Assembly (NCBI GenBank): GCA_019843655.1 | Contig: JACDQD010000002.1 | Span: 16,081,154-16,145,153, forward strand | From: Lethocerus indicus | Taxonomy: Eukaryota > Arthropoda > Insecta > Hemiptera > Belostomatidae | Reading direction: 5' to 3' | Length of the DNA: 64,000 bases | Part shown: piece after piece, positions 50,540 to 59,336 of the stretch | Position numbering within the stretch: position 1 is the first letter of the stretch | How the letters are laid out: each line of letters starts with the position of its first letter | Position numbers and translations under genes: made by a program | The notes under the pieces: model-generated | The model's database searches: none | Seen by the model: the letters and a program-made list of their open reading frames with translations, nothing else | What the model was told of the DNA's origin: nothing

Positions 50540-50754
50540 CAATCCGATTGTTGCAGTGCGAAAAAACCGGGTTCTCCCAATTCTAACGAATCACAGAACT
50601 CGGAGCAAATTGACTGTTGGGAGCGTCAAACGACGACAGCGGAAAGCGGAAGAGTGTTTTCTCGATCAACGTTGCGAAGAAGGCGGCTTCCCCAAGGCCC
50701 TGCTGTCGCGGGAGGTGACTCAGCCCCCGGCTTCGATTATCCCGGCCATTGTCC

Positions 50755-50823
<69 letters not shown>

Positions 50824-51110
50824 TCACCTCTCTCCCGCCTATCAAAACACTCCCCTTTAAAATAATAAAAATCCCCCCGCGACTGAGGAGCCCCTGTGTT
50901 ATTTTAAATTTGTGATTTTTTTGTGTGTGCGTGTTACCGAGAGCCACCTCGCCCCCGTCTTTCGCTTCCGTCCTATTTTAAAAAGGGGCCCTCCTCCTCA
51001 CTCTCTCTCTCTCCTGCTTCAGCACAGTCAGACAATTGACGGATTCGATTTGGATTTCTCGTCCCTAATTGTGTTTGCCGTCGTGGCTTTTCGACGGAAG
51101 ATTACAAAAT
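50540..51110. promoter_or_regulatory. Candidate regulatory block: SoxB-core hairpin followed by a GAGA tract
   Basis: CCCGG-CCATTGT-CCGGG (50741-50757) is a perfect 5-bp inverted repeat around the core, directly followed by (TC)30. Frames translating the TC tract into Ser-Leu repeats are not genes. Confidence 0.4.
50759..50818. repeat. (TC)30 microsatellite (GAGA on minus strand)
   Basis: An uninterrupted 60-bp TC tract directly follows an inverted repeat that encloses CCATTGT. A second, shorter CTCTCTCT run is at about 50999-51013. Alternating GA/CT tracts are the target of insect GAGA-type factors, so the tract could be regulatory rather than neutral. Confidence 0.97.
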
Positions 51111-53210
51111 AAATGTTGGGTCCAAACACAGGCAATATAATTGGCTCGGTTAATAGAATATTTGAGAACTTTGTCTTTTACACATTCAATCAAATACCTA
51201 AAATGTGTACTAATCGTTTACAAAGTACTAATACGATTATTAACTAGAAAATTGTTATTATTGAAATAAAGGCAACGACTTGGGCAGGTTTAGAACTCGC
51301 TGTCTCTCTGTACTGGACCCAGTCCAAATAGGATATCTTGAGAATATTATACCTTCCATTTACAAATATCAGTTATTTACCCAGCGGTATTAATATTAAT
51401 TAACAAGAACACTACATCCATTTGGGAAAGATGTAGTACAATGAACTCAAATTTATACAAATATTGTGATCTAATTAAGGTTTGGTCTTCAGAAATATGC
51501 GTCACAAAGCTATACACAAATCTTGTGGTTTTAATAAATTGAACACGAATCCATTATTTTGTTAAGGTAATGTACATTCGATGGGATAACTGTTGTGGTA
51601 CAAACTATTATTCGGCTAGGAAGACGTTTTCTGCACACAATCAGCTTAAAGTAGTAACAGGAATAAAATCGTTTGGAATACCTTAAATTTCGTGTTCTTC
51701 TATCTCCTCTCCGTTTTCTGGTTTTGCTGTAACGAGAGGAGACAGAAGGACGCGAAATCTACAACAATAAAATCGTTTTTAACAATTAATTCGATCATAG
51801 CTGCCTTGTATCTCGGCTGGTGTGTGCGATAGGCTTCTAAGAGGGGAACTAGTTAATTGTCGAAGTTGAAAGGGCGACAGCAGTGGGGATCAATGAGTGT
51901 AATGGACACCCAGTACTTGCGGTGTGAGGGGTGACAGAGGGGCGAAGGCCACTGGCTATTACTAAATGCTTATTGAAATCTTATATAAAACAAATTCGAT
52001 TTCCTTTATTCGGTATAAAAGTTGTCTCGGCTTACAGATGTAGAGTATGAGTCTATACTAACAGTCATATAGTATATGCATTTCTGACTATCACTGAATC
52101 TAAACAAGTGACAACAATGAATTGTAAGAGCGATCTTTGTGCGAGTTTCACTGATGAAATTTCCAGTTATCGTTTAAGGAACTAGAGTAACACGGTCAAA
52201 AAGAAAAGGAATTTACGTATTCACTCGCCCTAGTAGTTAGTACATTACGGAGGGTAAGAAAGAGTCGGACAACTGAACCACTTAAAGCCCGAACCGTGGG
52301 TTCAAAGAGCGACTTCCTATAAATGTTTTGTTTAGTGTGTTGATATTTGATACTGTTTATACTATACTTCGCCTTTTGTCAATTTTCATAAATCTGGCGA
52401 TTTCTCATTGTGTCGGGATTGAGGAACAAATCCGAGACTATTGAAGGAGACCAAAAACAATACCTTCTAGGAGGGGCCGAAAATAATTAGCAACTTCGGC
52501 AAGCCCGATAGTAAGTTGTCTTATTGGCCAGACAAAACTCGGGTGACGGGACCGTTTAATCCCCGGGTCAAACCTTAGGTTCAATGAGCGACTTCATTAG
52601 GGATCAATTACAGTAATAGACGCCAGTTAGTGTGGCCGGGGGGGAGAGCTAGGGTGGTGGGAGTTGTGGGGCGGTTGGTGGGGAGCAGAGCCGGGCCGCT
52701 ATTGGGCGGTGGGGCGTGGGGCCGCCTCCCGCCCCCGGGGCCGCCCCATACCGCACGCTCACTACACCACTAGTCTGTGTACCGTTCGGCTCGAGTCACA
52801 CACGATCCAGCCTTCCTGCCGCTGACTTCTGCTCGCTATCAACCTTATATCGCCCCGACATTCCGAGAAATCGCAATTCTGGATACCCAATTTACGCCAG
52901 ATCACTTCCTCAGGTAAGCCTACTGTTTTTATACTCCGACAGGTATGAACGTTCAAATCTATCCCGGATTTCTTTAACATTTTAAAATCATAAAGTCACC
53001 TTCCAAAGTTTGTCCCGACAACATTTTAATTCACCCATCAAATGTTCTGTAGGTTTGTGTAGTTTGTATGCTTGCCAATTGTCTAAACTGTTGTTTGTAT
53101 GTGTCAACGTACCTTTCAATGTAATTTCTGTGATTCTCAGCCCGTTCATAACCCCACTTTAGTTGCACTACTTTAGTTGCATAAATTAATCTATAGATAA
53201 GAATACATCT
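51111..53210. other. AT-rich stretch with GC-rich block 52240-52930
   Basis: Inside the block, 52636-52724 is G-rich on the plus strand with many GGG/GGGG runs at short spacing and could fold as quadruplexes. ACTTTAGTTGCA is duplicated in tandem at about 53157-53182. The miniature foldback copy lies at 51675-51765. No gene. Confidence 0.45.
51675..51765. mobile_element. Miniature deleted foldback copy of the hammerhead-bearing family
   Basis: The left arm GGAATACCTTAAATTTCGTG, then TTCTTCTATCTCCTCTC, corresponds to the outer arm of the family (GGAATACCGTAGGTTTCGTG...TCTCCTCTCG). After a short spacer the right arm reads CGAGAGGAGACAGAAGGACG, then CGAAATCTAC. The whole unit is about 90 bp, so all inner sequence, including the ribozyme core, is gone. 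It forms an imperfect hairpin. Confidence 0.55.
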
Positions 53211-53786
53211 CCGGAAGTGAGTGCCGCCATATTGGAAAATTAATTACTGCAGGAGTGCTTTCGAAATAGGCATGTACATGTACTACAATTGGCAGCATCC
53301 TAGAATCCGAAACAAGCACCCCCCGCCGGCTGTAAGCATTACCGTTGGAATCCAACTAAAATATTTAATGTTCAACAATGTAGGGCCATTTTCAATTTAC
53401 ATCTTCTATCGGGTAACAAAGTGGTAAAAAGTAAATTATTCTTGGAGTGAAAGAAGTTATGTCAGAATCTGGAGTGTTTTGTTGTGCAATATTAATAATT
53501 AAAAACTCACTTTGTATGAGTTTATTCTTGACCATTTTATACACAGTATTTATGTACAGTTACTTGTTTATTTATTTGTAATTTAAATGCATTTTTATTA
53601 CTAATAATTAATAATACCCAGTTGTGTGGTCGAAAACGCGTGGTTAGAATTTCTGCCGAACTATTTCCTTATTAGAAACAGTATCTTATAGATGCGTCCT
53701 GCTAAGCTGTATTAGCGCTTAGGTTCCGCGGCCAACCAGCTAATTATTTTCGTTTGTAATTTCCAATATGGCGGCCATACTTCCGG
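53211..53786. mobile_element. Inverted-repeat element, 576 bp (putative MITE)
   Basis: The left end is CCGGAAGTGAGT followed by GCCGCCATATTGGAAA (to 53237). The right end has TTTCCAATATGGCGGC (53760-53775) followed by CATACTTCCGG. After one 1-nt indel the two ends are inverted repeats of about 27 bp, 16 of them perfectly matched in one run. I cannot see a target-site duplication. The inside is AT-rich without a coding frame I trust. It could instead be two facing YY1/Pho-like sites, but the match length favours a mobile element. Confidence 0.55.
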
Positions 53787-54839
53787 TTGGTGGCAGAATC
53801 TAATATGGTGGGACTATTAATTTTGGTTTGATTCGATTTTGGTAAAATTAAATGATGATGAGTTATCAAATTTTCGCCGTTCAAAATTGTTTCACAAAAA
53901 TACTGATATGATTACGTACACAATGACACACACACATATCTATATTGTATACATTTATTATTGTGTTCTTATTCTTAGATGTCATTCATGACGTCCTTGA
54001 AAGTGCTGTAAGAGCTTTCATACTTTTTGACGCGTCGTGAATTTAAATTCTGGCTTCCTGAAGGTTTACATTTATACATGGAAAAATAATGGTGTTCCAG
54101 GTATAATAAATGGAAGTGGGTATAATGATATATCCTTTGAGTTCGGGGACAATGTAGGTATAATCCTAATAGTCTTTGTGTATTTTGTCTTTGTTGTTGT
54201 AATTTGGGTTTTTTGGAACTAGCAAAACAATATTAACTGTAAGAGTGAGTAACTCGCTTTTAGTTTTTCTTTTTGTTATACATTGTGGGCTTTTAGTTTG
54301 TTGTGTTTGACCTCAGGATTATTGACCAAACAGTTTTACTTCAGTTCCTCTTTCTCTCCTAATACAGTTTAACCCTTTCAATCCGAACTAATTGAGACTG
54401 AAGCCACTTATTTTAGAAAGCTGGATTATCCGGATTCTTTGCTTCTATTACACCTTTTGTTTTTTAATATGAGGCAATTGCTGCGAATATGTTTTACTGG
54501 CTTGCTGCTATCTCAGTTGAGGTTCGAAATGAGCTGTAAGGCAGGCGCTCCGTGGAATCTCATTATTCGTGTTTATAAAGATGTTTATGTACTTAGAAAT
54601 GGGGGTCCGGTCAATTCGGATTAAGGAGGTCCTATTGTCGTTTCTCAGAATATCCAGTCCCCTGGATTCTGACATCAAGGTTTTGACCGGGTTCTCTGAA
54701 AATGTCAGGTCGAGTGTTCAGAAGGGAAATTACGTGTGTTCTTTCTATGAACGCTCGGGCTATTGTTGTATTGGGCTCAGTTTCATTGTCGTGCCACTGT
54801 TTAATGTCAGAATTTAGTACGACCTTCACGTTCGAAAAT
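53787..54839. other. AT-rich stretch with GC-richer end
   Basis: GACAATG lies at 54148. Near its right end are CCTATTGTCG (about 54632), GCTATTGTTG (about 54760) and CATTGTC (54784). No gene. Confidence 0.5.
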
Positions 54840-55500
54840 TTACTGTTGTGAGGTCTTCAGCTCAAACTCTCTGGTCCGGTTTCGTCATCGGTAAATTATT
54901 TGCATCGGTCATTTGCAAGTTCTTTAATAACACTTTCGAATAATGAACCGACGTTGGTTATTAATGCTTCGCTGGCGGCGGCGGCGAGTGGGGAACAGCA
55001 GCTCTGTACCGTTGGACCCTTTCTGCAATTTTGTGTGCTCCTAACAGAAAGAGGAATGGCGGTGGCCTCCCAACGAACGCTTTGCAAGCATTTGCAAGTT
55101 TACGAAACGGTCGACAATGGTGGGGTCGGGCGGAACACTGAGCGGGCGGGTAACAAAGGGATTGCCCGGTTGGTGACAAAGGGCCGTCATAGAGATAGCC
55201 GGCGGGGAATTGCCGGCCGTGCGCAAGACTCCTCGTAGCCGGGACGACCCCGCACGCGCTCCCATAAATCTCGCCGCCGGTTTCCCGCTGCGTCCCCGGC
55301 CTCAAAATCCCGCCCCCTCCAGCCGACCCCCTCTCATCTAAACCCTATAACAATACGAATTCCGTATTACATCGTTGCAATTATAGCGGTATTCCACCCG
55401 GCCGGAGCCCTATAATTGCTCATCGGGACTACAAACTATTTACGGACTCCCCCACGCCCCAGGACTCGAAAATATGAGGCGGTCGGACGTTAAATTCTGA
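54840..55500. promoter_or_regulatory. Candidate regulatory block with POU octamer and SoxB core
   Basis: A perfect octamer, ATTTGCAT (54898-54905), is followed by CATTTGCAAGTT at 54910-54921, and the same 12-mer recurs at 55089-55100 with a further TTTGCAAG at 55081. GACAATGG lies at 55113, 13 bp beyond. SoxB proteins are known to work with POU factors. The surrounding open frames overlap in three phases and are not believed. Confidence 0.4.
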
Positions 55501-56171
55501 ATGTAAGGAGTGTTTCAAATCAGTCCAATAATTAAAAAAAAGGTTCCTGTTTTCTATATTGTGATTGCAGCAGAAATTATATTTATCTTTATTCTATAAC
55601 AGTATGAAATGAAATAGCTTAGCGATATGTGGCCCGTAAGCTTCTAGGTCATCCGTTCCTTGATATTACAAAATAATCACAATTGAATGTTTCTTAAGGA
55701 GGCATTTTTTGCAAAAGAAATGAAACTTATATTAAATACAACCTTATAATAATTATACAGTAATACTTATATTAAACTGGAGTTTTAGATCGCCTATTAT
55801 GAACTGTTGTAAAATTGTAATGATTCTATTATTCGAGTAAAGTCGGGCTATCGGGATATTTATTTGGAATATCCAGACCGACTTGGTGATGTTAGTTTCT
55901 TGTCCCTGCAACAACGGTATTGAATTCGTTCCAAAGTTTTTGTTTTGATCCTGCGGCTGTTTTTCCTCCTTATTTATCTCCGCTGGATAGATCAATACTT
56001 CATTCGGTCCAGTTCACCCGTATTTATACTTTCAAATTAATCACCATTCCGGCAAATTAACGTGACTAATGTAAAATCACTAACCATAGTTCACTAGTGG
56101 TGATTTCTGTTAATTTAAATAACTGTTTCTGTCGAAAACTAATATCTTGACCTAAAAAATAAACTAAGAAC
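55501..56171. other. AT-rich noncoding stretch
   Basis: Nothing recognisable. Confidence 0.6.
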
Positions 56172-56476
56172 TGTAGGTTTCGTGTGTTTCTGTCTCCTCT
56201 CGCTGGTTTGGTCTTTTGCTAGGCCGGTTTCGGCTGCTCGCCATCTTCAGCAGCGGTGTTAGTCACTTTTGGCACTTTGGATGTTTTTTGGATATTCTCA
56301 CTGCTCTGGCGCTGTCACTTGTACCAAAAAACATCGAAATTGCCAAAAGTGACTAACACCGCTACTGAAGATGGCGAGCAGCCGAAACCGGCCTAGCAAA
56401 AGACCAAACCAGCGAGAGGAGGCAGAAACACACGAAACCTACGGCATTTCAACTCCTCGTAGACTACAAAACAGGT
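56172..56476. mobile_element. Foldback copy of the hammerhead-bearing family (long inverted repeat)
   Basis: Two arms of about 150 bp face each other around 56325. The left arm (56172-56323) is antisense and the right arm (56324-56476) is sense. The right arm runs to the true outer end AGACTACAAAACAGGTATG. Both arms keep CTGAAGATGGCGAGCAGCCG. In the right arm the core starts at 56361, stem I GCUA/UAGC is perfect, but the cleavage triplet reads GCC instead of GUC (56391-56393), which should block hammerhead cleavage. RNA from either strand would form a long near-perfect hairpin. Confidence 0.8.
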
Positions 56477-58904
56477 ATGTTAAACAAAGAACTGTTTTCA
56501 TACTTCTGTAACTGCAGTTATTTTTATAACGCTTAATTTTTCATTGCGTAATTTTTACATATAATATGGTTCCCGTACAATACAAAGATAATACCGCATT
56601 CATACAAATGCAGAATAAAGCGCTATTTTTCGCCCAAATGTTTCCATTTAAGTATGATTTTAATTTGTAATGCCATTTATTCTTTAATTACGGACTGCAG
56701 ACGGTTTTGAAATTTTAATTAAGTACGTATATTTTGTACATTTAACTTTAGTTTTATAAAATAAATTGACATTATTTTCTATTCAGTTTTACGAAGTCAA
56801 TGTTTCTCTTCATTGTCAATTGGGTGGTAACAGTACACTTAGGATTTGCCTAATGTGGTGGGTGATTATATATTTACTGATAATAGTTTTTTATTTTCAA
56901 CCATATATAGACATTAGCTAACAATTATAACGAATAATAATGTTCATTCTTATAAGTAATGAACCCTTAGTAGATGGAAATCAGTTAGTATCTAAAAGTC
57001 AAGTATCGAAGTCACTTATTTGACATTGCTAAATTGCTAGTGCATTAAATGTATAATGTAAGGAAACAAAAAATTATGTGCATAATTGCAAAAAACGAAG
57101 CAAGTTAAATCAGTACTGCGCTTCATGAGCCATAATAAGAATGGGTAGACATACAGCATAGTGAATGCGCGGTCGAAAGCAGGTACAAAAATCTGCGATT
57201 TCATTAAACAAAAAACAGTGAATAATTAAGCTCACGGTAATGCTTTATACCTGAGCAGGTGTTGGCATTTACTGGGTTAATATCGCCCCTAAATGCCCTC
57301 CTCCCCGCTCCCTTCGAGGGGTGAAATTCAGTTAGCGGGAATAGAACGCTTCCAGTCTCCCTCGGGGGGTAGTAGGGGTTCAGTGGCCCATTCACCCTTC
57401 GGGGCCTCAACAGTGTCTAAACCTGTCAGCGGTAGGCAGTCGGTATTTCGAAGGCCCTTCTCAAAACGAATAAGCTGCTTAACAGCCGATGATAGGCCTC
57501 TCCCCATTAGTTGATACCGCCGGCCGGTCCAGACTCAACCAATATTGCCCTTTAAGATCGTCTTTACTTCTCGGTCGGAATATTCTGGGCCATAAAGAAT
57601 AGACTTTGTGAAGATTCATTGGTCACGATGGAAGAAATATTAGTACCTTAATATTGTTATATCGATCTTCGGAATAACTGATACCGGAAATATTTTGTTG
57701 CGGATAAAAATAATCGTATTTTCATTATCAGTTCAGTCATTTTAATAAACAATACGTTAACCTATTTAACAAATAACCTTTTGCTGATTATAGTCTAACG
57801 ATGCAATGACTATAGAAAAACATTCATAACGAATAGTGCCATATCCGCTAATATTCGCGTGTCGTTTTTAACTTGTAGTGAATTATTTCCTGACCCGATT
57901 TCGAAAACCAGCCACCGGACGAACGCCGTAAATTCTCACTCCGATCTAATATCAACCCGGAATATCGGAGACGAGTCCGATAGGGACGGGAACGTTTTCT
58001 AATTTATAGTATGAATTATGTTTTCTGTTTGGGGGGGGGGGGACAAAAAACTTCCATTGACAAGAGCAGGTGTGCTTTAGCGCGGGGCTCTTCAGTTGAG
58101 AAGGCAGCCCGGAGTGAGAGGGGGAGACCGTGACACACAAAAGAGGAAATATTGTGTTAGGGGATTAAGAGCCAAACCAGTTACCTGCCTGAAACCTTTC
58201 CCTGTATAACCCTTGGATCGTTTCTTGAAAAAAAAATTATGTTCGTTAAGGTAGTTTGACAATTCGGCTTCTCAATTTCAGGATGAATCTAAAAAATTGA
58301 TTATAGCAATTCCATTTTAAATTTCATTCCTGAATATTTTTTAACCCATGTGTATAGAAAATAGAAGTAATTCATGATATTACAGTTAAATTAATTGTAA
58401 TACAATGGTTCATGATATCGGTCTTTGCCCGCCGGTTTTTTCCCTTGAAAGATCGGTTGCGGCGGCTTGCCATCTTCCCGCCACTGCGCATTCTCTTTTT
58501 ACTGGTGATCAGGGACAGATCACTGGAATCATGGTATTCCGAAATCTCCAATTACAGGTTCTAACAGATAAATATGTAATACCCCCCCCCCTTCTCGAGA
58601 AAACGATTGAGATCAGTTCCATGTCGGGAATAAGTCATTTTTCATTGTCAAACAGCCGATCTTTGTGTAAAGCGGCTACCGTTAATGCCAACAATCAGTC
58701 ATCGCTTTCTGGCGAAGAGTGAAACGAATCGTCAAAATGTATAAGAGGGGGCGTTCTATGAAGTCGGACGGCTTATCGATTCTGGAAAAACCAAGCTCCA
58801 CTCAACGTAAAGTCACCCATTTCTCGTCCTTCTAATTTCCAGAATATAACTGTTACAAACAGAGAGAATAATTTGAAATGAATTTTAATGTTACCGATTC
58901 TACC
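56477..58904. other. Sox 5' flank: AT-rich, then GC-richer blocks
   Basis: CATTGTC lies at 56811. GC-richer parts are at about 57230-57600, 57880-58200 (with G12 at 58031-58042) and 58400-58810 (CATTGTC at 58643). This is the immediate upstream flank of the Sox gene. No other coding region is recognised. Confidence 0.45.
58431..58482 (-). mobile_element. Possible highly diverged relic of the hammerhead-bearing family
   Basis: GATCGGTTGCGGCGGCTTGC followed by CATCTTC resembles the antisense core GACCGGTTTCGGCTGCTCGC...CATCTTC, with upstream GGTTTTTTCCCTTG against GGTTTGGTCTTTTG. Roughly three quarters of the positions agree by eye over about 44 bp. Flanks do not align, so this may be chance. 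Confidence 0.25.
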
Positions 58905-58911
58905 TATATAA
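58905..58911 (+). promoter_or_regulatory. Candidate TATA box for the Sox gene
   Basis: TATATAA lies about 220 bp upstream of the proposed ATG at 59132. Transcription starting about 30 bp downstream would give a 5' leader of roughly 190-200 nt. TATA-like strings are common in AT-rich DNA and I see no clear insect initiator, so this is only a candidate. A distant promoter with an upstream noncoding exon is equally possible. Confidence 0.25.
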
Positions 58912-59131
58912 CCGCAACGGCAACTCGATGATGCACTTAAATTACCTAACAGTACGAAATGGAATCACAAGAAATTCAGAAAAAATATTTCCATTGTGTT
59001 TAATTTTTATTTCGTTGAATTCTTTATGCCTGTTTGGTATATATAGTATGCATAATCGGTGTGACCGAGGCAACAAGCTATGTGAATGTCAATTTAACGA
59101 TGGAACGTTCCCTGTATGTTGCAGAAGTGAT

Positions 59132-59336
59132 ATGTGTGAGAATGGCGGAGGTTTCATGGGGGGCGGAGTGGTCGGCCCTGGCGACTGCCGCATCCAGCAG
59201 GTCCTGGGCAAGAAGGTCCAGGAGGAGCACATCAAGAGGCCGATGAACGCGTTCATGGTCTGGTCCAGGCTTCAAAGGAGGAAGATAGCTCAGGACAACC
59301 CCAAGATGCACAATTCTGAAATTTCCAAAAGGCTCG
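59132..59336 (+). CDS. Sox21b: Sox21b-like SoxB2 transcription factor, exon A (N-terminus and first half of HMG box)
   Basis: This exon encodes the start of a nuclear, sequence-specific DNA-binding protein of the SoxB2 group. Read from the ATG at 59132 it gives about 34 residues of Gly-rich leader (MCENGGGF...), then the HMG box beginning [14 protein letters not shown], the Sox signature, followed by [20 protein letters not shown] and KRL. The variant LQRRKIAQ favours SoxB2/Sox21 over SoxNeuro or Dichaete. The exon ends after the first base of a Gly codon at a strong donor, G|GTAAGT (59337). The start is uncertain. The frame stays open upstream to 58928, but that stretch does not look coding. 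The ATG at 59132 has a purine at -3; the next in-frame ATG is at 59156. A splice acceptor-like ag at 59123-59124 could mean that an upstream exon exists. HMG-box identity is certain; the exact paralogue is likely. Confidence 0.93.

Noticed and set aside
58928..59131. In-frame upstream extension of the Sox N-terminus from the ATG at 58928
   Set aside because: The extension is AT-rich with a hydrophobic segment unlike any Sox leader. It more likely represents 5' UTR or intron read through by chance.
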